NCBI GenBank assembly: GCA_028622995.1
Contig: JAJQJQ010000022.1
Coordinates: 2,232,001 to 2,296,000 of the forward strand
Direction of reading: 5' to 3'
DNA: 64,000 nt
DNA from: Panagrolaimus kolymaensis
Taxonomy: Eukaryota; Nematoda; Chromadorea; Rhabditida; Panagrolaimidae
Under the pieces are notes generated by a model, which worked only from the letters and a program-made list of their open reading frames with translations, searched no databases and was not told where the DNA came from. Both the position numbers and the translations under genes were made by a program. Below, in pieces: positions 32,686 to 45,300 of the stretch; positions within the stretch are counted from its first letter, which is position 1; each line of letters starts with the position of its first letter.

Positions 32686-35431
32686 TTACTTGAGAAGAGC
32701 ATTACGAAGATAAGTATTACATTTATCAACACCACGTTTCCATGAAGAGATGTCTTCGCCAGCAAAGTCGTTGAGATCTTGTTGAAGTTGTTCGACGATA
32801 GGGCCCCATGATGGACATTTATCACAATTTTCGATGTTTAAAAAGGAGCGGAAGATCTTGTTCCAACAATCATACAATGGATAACGACTAAAAACGAAGA
32901 AACATTAAAGATAAAAAAGAAAAGTTAAAAAAGCTCACCGTTTAAGAACTTGAACAAAGACATAAGATTTTTTGCTTTCAAAGAAGTAAGTTCGCATATA
33001 TTCATTGAACATCAGAACATGAATAGTGCCAACATATCCATAGAAATCTGTTTGATATGTCCATGGGCGTCCTTCTTGCATTTCAGTACAATCAAATCCA
33101 TTAGTACCAGCACGACCTTTGAATGTTGTATCAGGATAATAGCACATATCGATAGCACGACCCCAGTCAATAAGCTTAACAAATGGTTTCTTATATTGAA
33201 GATGCGGAAGCTCTTGAGTCAAATGTTGAACGATGACGAAATTATCAGGCTTAATATCAGCATGAATAATTTTGACTTGATGAACATAGTTGAGGATTTC
33301 AGCCATCTGAGCACCAATGAAAGCAACGAGCATCCCATCCATAGACGAGTTGGTTTCTTTGTAAGCATTAGCAAGATTGAGGAGACTTTGCATTGGATGA
33401 AATTCATAAATCAATGCAGAAGCGTTGCTAAAGATGAAAGCATCACGGATTGACATAACAAAAGGTTGGATTTCAACAGGAAGACGACATGATAAGGACT
33501 TGCAAACATAGACTTCCCATGGGCACGATGGCATTTCAAGTTTGACAGCATATTCTTTGGAATCTTCACCCTTTGCTTTGAAAACTCTTGCGAAACCACC
33601 TTGAGCGATGAATTCCAGTACCTTGAATTTCTCCCCACCAAGATTAACAGATTGACCAACGGAAAAAGGAGGGCACTTTGTAGTCTAAAAAGTTGAAATG
33701 AAAAGAAAGTTTGATAAACTTTGAAAATATACCAGGAATTCATGTTGTTCGACCATGGGTGGTGCTTCTTGAAGGACTTTTTGACGTTCTGTTTCACTCC
33801 AAGGATTAATTCCAGATTTGATGTGGACTTCAGGCATAACACTAATATCATGAGTTGTTCCATCCAAGTCGTCTACTGGAGCGATTGACATACGACTGAT
33901 AGCTTCAGAAAGTGGCGGAAGCGGCTTTTGACGAGGTGAGTTAACACTAACAGCTTTTTCCACTGTAGGAGCGAACGTGAACGGTTGATCATCAGGCGTT
34001 TTAGCAGAAGGAAAGGTTGCTAAAAATGAAAGAGATTACGTTAAAATTAATGACAAGATAAAGCCAAACCTGTTGGTGAAACTTCAAAGTCAGGGACACT
34101 TGCTCGACCACCTGTTGGAGTTGAAGATGCACGACATTCAGCTTGCTTGTTTAAACCAGCCACAGTAAGATCATCTTTATCAAAATCATAAACTTTAGCA
34201 GGAGCCATGGGTTTCTTGAAAGTAGCAACATCGCCAAAAGGATTATCATATTCGATTTCATCATCAGAATCACTACGATTTCTTGCTTTCTTAGTAACAG
34301 GAGAATCTGAGATATAAGTTGCGTTTGCAGGAGACGTGCGAACATGAGCGACATTAGCTTGAGCCCGAAGAGTTGAAATAGGAGTTGACATCTTATTCGG
34401 AATAAGTGAAGGTTCTTCTTCAGCAAAAACACTAAAGTCTTTATCATTTTCTTTGACAGCAGGTTGAACCGGAGCTGGAGGAACTTGTTCATGAACTTCT
34501 TGAGAGAGAGGAAGTGTTTCACCAAAAGCATCACATGCATTACGATAAAGATGAGCTGTGAATGAATAATTGGCAGCAGGAGCTTTGGAAACAACATGTT
34601 GAGGACGAGAAGCGAAGCTGGAAGGTGATGCGTTCTTAGGCAGAGAGTTTTCATCAGCACGTTTTGAATTAGAATCATTGGAAGATGAGGTCAAAGATGA
34701 ACCATTGCTTGAGAGAGTAGAGTTTGTACGTTCACTTTCTTCATTGACTACAGCTAAAGGAACACGAAGAGGAGTATTTCCACCGATTTTGTCTAGGAAG
34801 TTGACCGTTTCGCCATCATCAATCTGTTTGACACCAAGTTCTTTGCTGAGATCACTAAAACACAAATAATTGAAAAAGTTAAAATTTGAGCTAAAAAACT
34901 AACTTGAAAAGCATTTGAACATCTCTAGAGTTATCCAATTCTTGAAAAGCAAGTCTTCGAATGGTATCAAAACCAACATGATCCTTGTTTTGAACATGAT
35001 GAACAGCCCATAGACGATAAAAATCAAGATTATTTTTGAAGTACCCAAGACCAACAAGTTTTTGAAACACGGCATCGTATCCTAATGAAAGGCTTGTTCT
35101 TGCCTAAAAATAACATATGTATTTTCACAGATGAAAAGATACAAAACAAACTTACGAAAATGTCCCATGCATCCAAAATTCTTGGATCTTTACGGTAGTA
35201 GCATTTTTCATCAGAGAACCTTGTAAGAAATTCAGTGACCATGTTCTTTGTGATTTTCTTATGTTCTTCACCAACATTTTTGTTGACATTTCCAATGATG
35301 TCCAACAAGAACGTGAACTGATCTTCTTCAGTACCAAACTTCTTAGCAATTCTGAAAATTTACGCAATAAAACATTATATAAAGATATCAATGTTAAAGA
35401 CTTACTCAAAAACATCAAACTTGGAAGACAT
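32686..35431 (-). CDS. bub-1: BUB1 spindle-checkpoint kinase
   Basis: Seven minus-strand exons (35406-35431, 35156-35351, 34904-35103, 34070-34854, 33733-34019, 32939-33684, 32686-32887) encode 813 residues. The N-terminal 160 residues are the TPR-like BUB1/MAD3 domain (YRKDPRILDAWDIF, FYRLWAVHHVQNKDHVGFD) that docks on the KNL1 kinetochore scaffold. A long Ser/Thr/Pro-rich linker follows. The kinase domain begins near residue 515 (FIAQGGFARVFKA, YAVKLE), with the BUB1-style HADIKPDNFV for HRD (about 633), LIDWGRAIDM for DFG (about 668) and a TNGFDCTEMQ activation segment. BUB1 phosphorylates H2A and recruits shugoshin and CPC. The linker should contain the BUB3-binding and CDC20-binding motifs, which I could not place with confidence. 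No KEN box was seen. Confidence 0.9.
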
Positions 35432-36093
35432 GATGAGAAAGATAAAGCGCGAAAATGACCTTAAAATTTGAACATTATGTTAAGAATATCATATAAAAAA
35501 AGTATTAGAAGGCACAAGAGAGCAAAAAAAGGGAAAACGCGAAGATAGAAGGAAATAATATTTTTTTTTAAATAGTGTCAGATCAAACGAAGACACAAAA
35601 AATGGCAAAAAAGATGAAAAAGCAGTTGAAGTATTAATTTTTTTAGAGATAAAAAAAAGGTGAAGTTTTGAAGATTGAAATGAAGCAATGTTCGAAACTT
35701 TTTCTTCGAAAAATTGAAATTTCTGACTCCCGCTCTTTATCTCTCGCCTAGATGCAAACTCTTGAAACGATTTTTATATGGAGCTAAAGCATTTGAAATC
35801 GCAATCTTGCAGAACTTTTCATTACAAATTGTGTGTATCTCAAAAAAAATTTCCCAATCAATTTTTCAATTATCTTTTTTCCTTTTGAACACATTTATTT
35901 AGCTTCAACAAATCCCTTTTTTTGATAGCGGAATAATTTACATTTGCGTAAAAGGTTAGTTTTTTTTATTATCACTTTTCTCATTTTCATTTTTTCCAAT
36001 AATCGTCGACTTGACTTTTTTTTGAAATCCTCGTGATTGAAAAATTGTAAATTCTAATCTTTCTTTTTTGTTACTAATTTGATTCAATTTTAG
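35432..36093. other. Divergent promoter region of bub-1 and LENG8 homologue
   Basis: AT-rich 660-bp gap with both promoters. It ends in a pyrimidine-rich acceptor directly in front of the downstream ATG. No other feature seen. Confidence 0.5.
36083..36093 (+). other. Candidate SL trans-splice acceptor abutting the start codon
   Basis: ttcaattttag followed at once by ATG. A splice acceptor adjacent to the start with no upstream exon is typical of nematode SL trans-splicing. Confidence 0.55.
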
Positions 36094-38379
36094 ATGAATG
36101 CTGAAAATTCTTCTGCAGCTTCTATGTCATCGGATATAAATCCATATTGGGCTGAGGCCGAAGCTCGTCTTCGAAATGCTGGTGTTGTTACATCTAAACC
36201 ACCTGATCAAAATCCAACCAATTATGCTTATCCAGCGCCTCCTGTTTATCCATTTTATGGTGCATCTCCTTATGCTAGTGTGGCAATGCCAAGTGTTGCA
36301 GAATCTGCATACAATTGGCCGACTATGCAACAATATCCTCCTGCACCGCCGCCACCTCAACATCGCCCGGCTTTATTTCAATTAAGACCTCAGCGAATGG
36401 ATAACTCCAGAGTTCCCTTCAGTAAGTTTTATTTTATTCTTATTTTTATTTATGATTTATTTGTGTTTAGATTATGGTGCTCAACAACATCGTCCACAAC
36501 GTTTCAGCATGTCTTTTGCAAAAACACAAAATGGTATGTTGTTTTTTAATTTTTTTTATTTATGGTTACACTTTACTATAGGTAATGCCAATCGTTTTGC
36601 TACATCAAATCCATTAGCTGCTATGGATGATACACTCGGCCATCCAAATACTGGTTTTTTTCTCCGGGGACGTCATCCACCATCTTTAAAGTAATTATTA
36701 CAATACAGCTTTATATTTATCGTTTAGTTTTTAGGGAATACGTCAACCGAGCACTTGCGCATCCAAAATCATCCGAAGAAAGAACTCGATGTGAAAACTA
36801 TCTTTACTCAAAAATTGAACCTTTACTTCTTTCTGGTGCTGTTTTTCATGTACGTTGGGAAAATGAAGCGCTTCCACATGAAAAGAACTATGAGCTGATT
36901 CCATCTTGGACTCCTTCTGCTACACTTAAATCAAATAATTCGTCGGTTCCTAATAAACGAGAAAAGGATAATCGAAAACATGATTCTTCTTTTACACGTT
37001 TCTCAGGTCCTGATATACCTCTTGTCGTTCCTCCTCCTCGTAACTTTTTTTCGTCAAAATCTCCAACACCAATCATACAACGTGGTACTAAAACGAACAA
37101 AAAACGTAAGAATGACTTTCTTGGTTCTCGTTTCGATGATGATGTTGACATGTTTGATCCAAAAAAATTGAAAGGAGAAAAATTCGGTACTAATCACACG
37201 GAAAATTGGTTCGAAGATTGGATTGATTCTAGAAAGAGTAAAACAAGGTTATCAAGTTCTGTGAATATCATGTCTTTACAAGAACGGCCATATCGTCGAA
37301 AGGCAATATGTCCTCTTAATGATGGAAGTCGTTTAGCTCGCTCTTTTCCTAAGGTGTTAAATAGTCTAGGTCAGGGTTTGGTGGATGAGTATTTCAATCG
37401 TAATGAAGGAAGGTTCGATCCAAATGATTGCAATGAAATTAACGGAACATGTTATGAAATTGAAAAGAAGTTCTTCCGTTTGACAAAGGTTTGTTCTCTT
37501 TTATTAATTATTTCTTTCCTAATCTTTTTTTTTAGAAACCTGAAGCATCTGAAATTCGTCCTTTGAGTGTTTTGAAAAAATCTTTTAATCGTTTACAGGA
37601 AATAGCAAGAGATTCGTCGAAGTACAAATATGTTTGTGATCAACTTCGTGCTATCCGACAAGATCTCACTGTAAGTTTTAATTTATTTTTTTATGTTATT
37701 GTACTATTCTTTTTTAGGTTCAAAAAATACGTAATGAATTTACTGTTTCTGTTTATGAATTTCATGCTAGGTTGACTCTTGAAAATAAAGATTTATGTGA
37801 GTTTAATCAATGTCAATCACAGCTGCGTCATTTGTATGATGATATTCCTGGATGTAAAAATGAAGTAATTTATTTCTTTTCTTTTTTCTAATTTTTTTAA
37901 AAATACTTTTAATTTTCAGTTTGAATTTACTGCCTATAGGTTGTTATATTTTATCCTTACTGAAGATGACCAAGACATATTATCACTTCTTAATGATTTG
38001 GATTCCAAAGCTAGAAAATCACCGTCTATTTCGCTTGCTATCAAAGTTCATGATGCATTTCTCAAAAGCCATCACATTCGTTTGTTCAAGCTTTATCATA
38101 ATACTCCAAGAATGTGTGGTAATGTTATGCATTTGTTTTTGGATCGTGAAAGGCGAAGATTTATTAAGATTGTTCGTGCAAGGTTGGTTTTTTTTCTTTA
38201 TTGGTTTTATAAAGATCCTTTTTACTTTTAGCTATCATCCATTTCTCGAGGTCAGTGTTCTTTCAAATTGGTTTCAATTTAGCTCCGAAAAGGATTTTGC
38301 TGAGTATATGAAGGCAGAAGGAATTGCAATTACACCTGGTTCAAAAACGGAACCAAAGAAATGGTCAATAAAATCTTGA
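36094..38379 (+). CDS. LENG8/THP3-like SAC3-GANP domain protein
   Basis: Eight exons (36094-36421, 36471-36533, 36582-36690, 36735-37488, 37536-37670, 37718-37864, 37920-38182, 38232-38379) give 648 residues. The first 120 residues are low-complexity, Pro/Tyr/Ala-rich ([12 protein letters not shown]). A basic Ser/Lys-rich middle follows, then a SAC3/GANP/THP3 domain from about residue 390: [76 protein letters not shown] and [11 protein letters not shown]. These match vertebrate LENG8 and yeast Thp3, which couple transcription and splicing to mRNA handling in a PCI-domain complex with Csn12/PCID2-like partners. Exons 5-8 and about 500 bp of downstream sequence are repeated at 40643-42004. Confidence 0.88.
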
Positions 38380-38897
38380 ATACCATCATGCAACTTCTTC
38401 TTCCTTCGCTCAAAAATTTTCAGGTTTATCAATTCAAAAAATGGGGAATGGAAGGAACTTTTCAATCTAATGTTGACAACTTTTCAAATAAGTCTACGGG
38501 TGCAACAGAAATATTTTCTTCGAGATGTATCTAACTTGTTAGGTTTATATATGTTTTTTACTTTATTTTTTCGTTTCATGTTTAAAGTTTTATAAAAAAA
38601 TCCAAAAAATCAAACTAGTGTTATTTTATATTTTGTTTATTGTATTTTTTCTCTTATTTTGTTTGCCAAATAAAAAAATTTCAAAAAGCTTATTTTATCA
38701 TTGGAACCTTCATGAGGGTTTTCGACTTTTTCTTCATCTAATGGAAGTGTTGTTGAAGAAAGTAATTTCTTTTTTTGTGGTAATCAAAGCAGATCTTTTG
38801 TTTTTGTCTCATTTGCATTCTCTTTTATATGACCATCTTTGGCTTTTCTTTTGTGAGGTTTTATTATATAGCATATCGTTTACTTTATGGGTTTTTA
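37536..38897 (+). repeat. Direct repeat, left copy (3' half of LENG8 homologue)
   Basis: A 1362-bp block starting at the first base of LENG8 exon 5 and ending 518 bp past the stop codon. Its twin at 40643-42004 lies at a constant offset of 3107. I found no mismatch in introns, exons or 3' sequence by eye. Confidence 0.9.
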
Positions 38898-39280
38898 GGA
38901 TTGCTTTGATAAAAGTTTTGTAAACTTTGTATTTTTTTTTTGTCGAAGAGAATTTCTTGAATAAATTTATGCAGCAAAAAATAAAGGAAGATGTGCATCA
39001 ATTTTCGAAGTTAAAATTAGACCATTTACCAAAAAAAGACTAGGTTGCTTGAGAAACTTTAAGTTGATAAGTATATGTTGATTGAGCTCCATTACAAAAT
39101 TCTGAAGCTACTCCTACTGTACTAATTACTATTGTTCCATTTGGTTTTAAACTTTCTGATTTACAATTTTACTATTCATTCCTTGTTGATTTCAGAAAAT
39201 GCTTTCAATAAAATTTTAGTCAAGATTTTTTTTTTGTTTTACTAAAAAGCAAAACATTCCTAAAATTATTTTGTACAGCT

Positions 39281-39320
39281 CTTAGTTGCTGTTTTGATTA
39301 AATTAATCAAAACAACTTAA
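39281..39320. repeat. Palindrome next to the minisatellite
   Basis: TGTTTTGATTAA (39290-39301) and its exact reverse complement (39303-39314) flank a single A. The symmetry extends imperfectly outward (CTTAGTTG against CAACTTAAG), so up to about 40 bp can extrude as a cruciform. Confidence 0.75.
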
Positions 39321-39401
39321 GCTCCTTCGCCACGTCAAGGCGGCTGTACTTTGAAGGAGAAAAGGGTTTTCACCCCCACCAGTTAACAGGTGTTTCCGAG
39401 A

Positions 39402-40255
39402 AATCTCCGAAGAGATATAAGTGAAGAAGGCCGACGCAAAAGCGAAGGATATCTCCTAAGAGATATAAGTGAAGAAGGCCGACGCAAAAGCGAAGGATAT
39501 CTCCGAAGAGATATAAGTGAAGAAGGCCGACGCAAAGCGAAGGATATCTCCGAAGAGATATAAGTGAAGAAGGCCGACGCAAAAGCGAAGGATATCTCCG
39601 AAGAGATATAAGTGAAGAAGGCCGACGCAAAAGCGAAGGATATCTCCGAAGAGATATAAGTGAAGAAGGCCGACGCAAAGCGAAGGATATCTCCGAAGAG
39701 ATATAAGTGAAGAAGGCCGACGCAAAAGCGAAGGATATCTCCGAAGAGATATAAGTGAAGAAGGCCGACGCAAAGCGAAGGATATCTCCGAAGAGATATA
39801 AGTGAAGAAGGCCGACGCAAAAGCGAAGGATATCTCCGAAGAGATATAAGTGAAGAAGGCCGACGCAAAGCGAAGGATATCTCTGAAGAGATATAAGTGA
39901 AGAAGGCCGACGCAAAAGCGAAGGATATCTCCGAAGAGATATAAGTGAAGAAGGCCGACGCAAAAGCGAAGGATATCTCCGAAGAGATATAAGTGAAGAA
40001 GGCCGACGCAAAGCGAAGGATATCTCCGAAGAGATATAAGTGAAGAAGGCCGACGCAAAGCGAAGGATATCTCCGAAGAGATATAAGTGAAGAAGGCCGA
40101 CGCAAAAGCGAAGGATATCTCCGAAGAGATATAAGTGAAGAAGGCCGACGCAAAAGCGAAGGATATCTCCGAAGAGATATAAGTGAAGAAGGCCGACGCA
40201 AAAGCGAAGGATATCTTCGAAGAGATATAAGTGAAGAAGGCTGACGCAAAGCGAA
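39402..40255. repeat. Minisatellite, 18 copies of a 47/48-bp unit
   Basis: The unit holds, in order, GAAGAGATATAAGTGAAGAA, GGCCGACGCAAAAGCG and AAGGATATCTCC. Length differs only by 3 or 4 A in GCAAAAGCG, giving 47- and 48-bp forms in mixed order. I count 18 units. Substitutions are few: TCTCCTAAG in the second unit, a CTCTGAAG variant near 39890, and TCTTCGAAG and GGCTGACG in the last. Each junction has the hairpin ATATCTC-CGAA-GAGATAT, a 7-bp stem with a 4-base loop. GC content is well above the surroundings. The minus strand is open in all three frames as a by-product of the repeat. Confidence 0.95.
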
Positions 40256-40642
40256 GGAATTTAAATATAAAGGGAGGAAATATAAAAATTTTTCGTTTTT
40301 TAGAGCCATCTGAACAAACTACCTCTTTTTTTATAAATTGATTGAAAAAAATTTACAAAAAGCAGTGCACTACTTTTTTTAAATTTTTTAAAATCAATTT
40401 ACAAAAAAAGATGTGGTTTTTTTCAAATGATTCACGAAAAAAATTTATATTTCTTCGCTTTATATGGATGGAAAAAAAAAAGTTGAAAAGGGAAAGGGAA
40501 AAGTTGAAAGAGAAGAAGAAAAAGTTGAAGAATGAAATTTTAGATTCTTCGAAGCTATAGCTATAACATTTTTGGCGCCAAATTGCTGAAAGGGAAAAAT
40601 AACAACTTTGCGCGAAATCGTTGCAAGAATATATCAGCCATC

Positions 40643-41486
40643 AAACCTGAAGCATCTGAAATTCGTCCTTTGAGTGTTTTGAAAAAATCTTTTAATCGTT
40701 TACAGGAAATAGCAAGAGATTCGTCGAAGTACAAATATGTTTGTGATCAACTTCGTGCTATCCGACAAGATCTCACTGTAAGTTTTAATTTATTTTTTTA
40801 TGTTATTGTACTATTCTTTTTTAGGTTCAAAAAATACGTAATGAATTTACTGTTTCTGTTTATGAATTTCATGCTAGGTTGACTCTTGAAAATAAAGATT
40901 TATGTGAGTTTAATCAATGTCAATCACAGCTGCGTCATTTGTATGATGATATTCCTGGATGTAAAAATGAAGTAATTTATTTCTTTTCTTTTTTCTAATT
41001 TTTTTAAAAATACTTTTAATTTTCAGTTTGAATTTACTGCCTATAGGTTGTTATATTTTATCCTTACTGAAGATGACCAAGACATATTATCACTTCTTAA
41101 TGATTTGGATTCCAAAGCTAGAAAATCACCGTCTATTTCGCTTGCTATCAAAGTTCATGATGCATTTCTCAAAAGCCATCACATTCGTTTGTTCAAGCTT
41201 TATCATAATACTCCAAGAATGTGTGGTAATGTTATGCATTTGTTTTTGGATCGTGAAAGGCGAAGATTTATTAAGATTGTTCGTGCAAGGTTGGTTTTTT
41301 TTCTTTATTGGTTTTATAAAGATCCTTTTTACTTTTAGCTATCATCCATTTCTCGAGGTCAGTGTTCTTTCAAATTGGTTTCAATTTAGCTCCGAAAAGG
41401 ATTTTGCTGAGTATATGAAGGCAGAAGGAATTGCAATTACACCTGGTTCAAAAACGGAACCAAAGAAATGGTCAATAAAATCTTGA
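40643..41486 (+). pseudogene. 5'-truncated second copy of the LENG8/THP3-like gene
   Basis: Exons 5-8 of the gene at 36094 recur as 40643-40777, 40825-40971, 41027-41289 and 41339-41486, with identical introns and stop. There is nothing corresponding to exons 1-4, no splice acceptor directly before AAACCTG, and no in-frame ATG in the 60 codons upstream, so it is a truncated pseudogene unless transcribed from elsewhere. Sequence before it (40256-40642) is unrelated to the gene's fourth intron. The lack of any visible difference from the left copy means either a very recent duplication, gene conversion, or an assembly duplicate. Confidence 0.8.
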
Positions 41487-42004
41487 ATACCATCATGCAA
41501 CTTCTTCTTCCTTCGCTCAAAAATTTTCAGGTTTATCAATTCAAAAAATGGGGAATGGAAGGAACTTTTCAATCTAATGTTGACAACTTTTCAAATAAGT
41601 CTACGGGTGCAACAGAAATATTTTCTTCGAGATGTATCTAACTTGTTAGGTTTATATATGTTTTTTACTTTATTTTTTCGTTTCATGTTTAAAGTTTTAT
41701 AAAAAAATCCAAAAAATCAAACTAGTGTTATTTTATATTTTGTTTATTGTATTTTTTCTCTTATTTTGTTTGCCAAATAAAAAAATTTCAAAAAGCTTAT
41801 TTTATCATTGGAACCTTCATGAGGGTTTTCGACTTTTTCTTCATCTAATGGAAGTGTTGTTGAAGAAAGTAATTTCTTTTTTTGTGGTAATCAAAGCAGA
41901 TCTTTTGTTTTTGTCTCATTTGCATTCTCTTTTATATGACCATCTTTGGCTTTTCTTTTGTGAGGTTTTATTATATAGCATATCGTTTACTTTATGGGTT
42001 TTTA
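40643..42004 (+). repeat. Direct repeat, right copy
   Basis: Matches 37536-38897 over 1362 bp. Divergence begins abruptly: the left copy continues gattgctttg, the right agatctagcg-like sequence (aggatctagc). Confidence 0.9.
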
Positions 42005-42365
42005 AGGATCTAGCGATATTATCGATATTTTGATGCTTATTTTTTTACCCCAAATAATCCCTTTTCTCATCGTTGGTGGCATTTTGGTTTTAGAATGCAC
42101 TAGATAATGTTAATATATGTCTGTGCTTTTTTTTATGTGGGATTAAAGTTTGTGTGGCTTATCCTATAATAATTAATGATTTGTTATTTATTTCAAATTT
42201 GCAAAAATAAAAAGAAAAAAATTTATTATTGTTATATCTGGATTAAAAAAAGAACTAATTGAAGGTAAATAAATTTTACAAAAAAAAAACTTTCCATGAA
42301 ACAATTAAATATTTACAAAATAAATTTTACCAAACTTGCAAAATATAAGCTTTTTGAATAGCATT
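42005..42365. other. Intergenic, probably the original 3' flank of the LENG8 homologue
   Basis: AT-rich with no coding potential. It follows the right repeat copy and may be the ancestral downstream sequence of the gene. Confidence 0.45.
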
Positions 42366-45300
42366 TTAGATACGTTGTTTTTCACCATCAACTGTGACAA
42401 TAGAAAGTGGTGGAGGTCGAGCAATATGAACTTTTGGTAAAGCAGCAGTTGTATGTTGAGGAAGGATGGTAGTTTGAAGTGGTGAATAAAATGCCCAATA
42501 AAGTTTGAAAATTAATAAAATAATTGTAATAACGCCACAGATAATTAAGATAGGCGGACTAATGGAAAGAGTAATAACCATATTATTTCCAAGGATATTG
42601 GAATATTTAACTTGCTCAGGTTTACTATTTTCTTCAGATAAATGTTTCATTTCTAAAGCTTGTGGAACCTCAGCTACGGTTTCTTCATCCTTTGTATCTA
42701 CCAATAGAGCCTTAGCTTGGTTTAAGCTGCTGTCATCAACCATAGGAATATCGATGATTGCTATTACTGGGTGTTTATCTTTTTCTTCTGATGATTCACT
42801 TGATGATGAATCTTCTTTATCTTCTTCACTTGAATCATCATAAATCAATGTGATTTTATTTTTTGATGTAATTACAACTTTTTGTGGTGTATCATAATCG
42901 GGATTATTGTAATCATCACTACTGAAAAAAAAAATTAATAATTTGTGCTAGCTAATCTGAGTCTTTTTACCTTTCAGCTTGTGCCATAATTTTCTTCCAT
43001 TCTTTAGGAATTCCACCTTCAGGTTCAACCATAATAGGACCATCGCTATTTTGAATACCCAAAAGTTGGCTTAATAAATGCTGCTTTTTATCATCAAGTG
43101 GAATGGGATCATCATATTCTGGAACAAACAAAGGTTCTTGATCACTTCCAGCTTTATTATTACGACGCTTTGAATTTCGACCATTGTTGTCTCTTTCCAT
43201 TGCATCCGCAACTGTTCTAAGCACTCCAACTTCTTCCTCTGAACTTTCAGGAACAGTATCCCTTGAATATGATTCTTCAAAACTTTCTGTGGATTCACTT
43301 TGATCAAAACCATGAATGCTTCGTTTCTTTACTTTTGATTTATCCAAAGTTTCTTTGACTTCTTTAATAAGATTATTTTCTTTGGGACTAAATTCGCGAT
43401 AAGTTGGTTTTAGAATTGTAAACTTTTTATGGCCTTGAATTGGATCTTTAAGTTCTTCGACCACGATGTAATCAGGATTGTCTTCCTTTTTAGCTGCCGC
43501 ATCAACATCATCTTGAATTTTTTCTAGAGCATTGTAATCATTTTCTGATTTTTCATCTTCAGGCTGATGAGGGAGTTCCGATTCATCATCGCTAATTACT
43601 TTAGGCATCATACCTGTTTTATGATCGATTGAAAAATCATCGTCGCTTATTTCACTTGCATATGCGGCTTGTCCAAGCTTGTCATCATCAGCCGATTTTG
43701 ATTCATCTGCTTTTTCTACTTCCGAAGAAACAGTGGCATTTGAATTTTCTTTAACGATTTCAGGCGATACAGGATCGATGGCATCGAGCATAACTTTATC
43801 TTCAGCAATTTTATCATCAGCTGGGACATATTCATCTTTTTCGATGTTTGCCGTTTCATCTTCATCTTTAGGGGTTTCCTCGCCATCACCTTTAGTTTCA
43901 GATTCAGTTTCATCTTTGCTTTCAGATTCTTCTGTAAGTTTTTTAGGCGTATGCTGTTCAATGGGAAGTTCTTCAGGTGATTGATCATTGTTTTTTTCAA
44001 CTTCGCTTTCTTCTTTAGGCTCGATTGGAAGATCTTCAGGGTTACGAGGTTTCGTCTCTTCTGCAGTCATAACAGGTTTCAAACCTTCATCTTCTGACAT
44101 ATCAACAACTGGCTTTTCTGCTTCTTCATCATCATCATCATTTTGAGGTGACATTTCATTACCAACTTCTATTTTTTCTTCTTTATCTTCGGTTTCCATT
44201 TCCTCATCATTTTGTTTAGCTTCAGGAATTTGTTCATTTTGGACATTTTTACTGTCGCTTTCATCTTCATCTTTTTCTACATCATCCGAATTTATGCCTT
44301 TGTCATTTAGTTGATCTTCAAGAACTTCTTCTTTTTGACCTTTTTCAGCTGGGATTTCTTCGTTTTCATCTACAATATCGGTTGCTTTTTCATTATCCTC
44401 TGACTTTACTTCATTATTTTCTTTTTCGACTTTGGCATCTTCATTTGGTTCCGCTTCTTCCTCCTTTTTGGGTTCCTCACTTTCCTCTTCTTTAGGTGTT
44501 TCTTTTTCCAATGCTGGCACATCTTTTTTTAACATTTCAGCTACTTCAGGTGTTTTATCAGCTAATTGCATTACTTGTTTATTTTCTGCACTGCCCCCAA
44601 AATCTTTTTCATCTTCTTTTGCTGGCAAAATTGTGACTTCATTACCCATTTCCATTTTTGGAGCTGCTCGTGCTTCATCTTTAAAAGCATTAAGGGCAAC
44701 TTTAGCATCAGCTTCAATCTCAGAAGTTGAAATTGCAATTGGATCATCCTTGAGAGATTTTATTCCAACGTTATCGATGGGAGATTCAACGACATCCACT
44801 GGCGCTTGGCTTTCATCCTCATCTTCTTCAGAATCAGTTTCATTGGAAACCAAAGAGGAATCTTTGCTTCGTTTATAAAGTCGGTCAGGATAATCAATAT
44901 ATGTGATTTCTTCAACTACGGTAGCTGGTGGTGGACCAAATAATGCCCCAAGCGCTGAATCCACGGCATAATCAATTTCAGGATTTCCAGTGAAACGCTT
45001 CTTTTTAACGATTACATCTTTTGGTTGTTCAGGTATTTGATATGCTGGAAATGTTGTTGCATTTTTATCTTCAATTCCAAGATCTTCTTGTGCATCTTCG
45101 GATGGAGATTCTTCTTCCTCAGTGGAATTACTTTTGGTTTCAATGTGGTCAATTTTAGATTTGTCTTCAGGTACCTTTTCAATTGCCTCATCTTCATCTT
45201 TTGTGAGATCACCCTTTTTCATACTTTTTGCAACATCTTCATTTCCTGCAACCACTTTAGCTGTGGCAATATCTTTCGAAGGTACAACTTTAGTTATAAC

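Larger units (their letters stand above)
38380..40642. other. Spacer between the direct repeats
   Basis: 38380-38897 is the downstream sequence included in the repeat. 38898-39400 is AT-rich with a perfect 25-bp palindrome at 39290-39314. The minisatellite occupies about 39402-40255. 40256-40642 is AT-rich with A-runs. No gene seen. Confidence 0.6.

Noticed and set aside
32950..33453. 167-codon plus-strand ORF
   Set aside because: Antisense to the BUB1 kinase exon; composition is the mirror of that gene.
38618..38923. 101-codon ORF downstream of LENG8 (and its twin at 41725)
   Set aside because: Phe/Leu-rich reading of the T-rich 3' flank; present twice only because the flank is duplicated.
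39370..40309. Three long minus-strand ORFs of 200-308 codons
   Set aside because: They are translations of the minisatellite in all three frames (RRPSSLISLRRYPSL repeated). The array lacks stops by composition and mixed 47/48-bp units shift frame, so no single protein is maintained.
40583..40882. 99-codon ORF as the start of a second LENG8 gene
   Set aside because: It begins at TTG, has no ATG or acceptor before the duplicated exon, and reads through the intron; the copy lacks exons 1-4.
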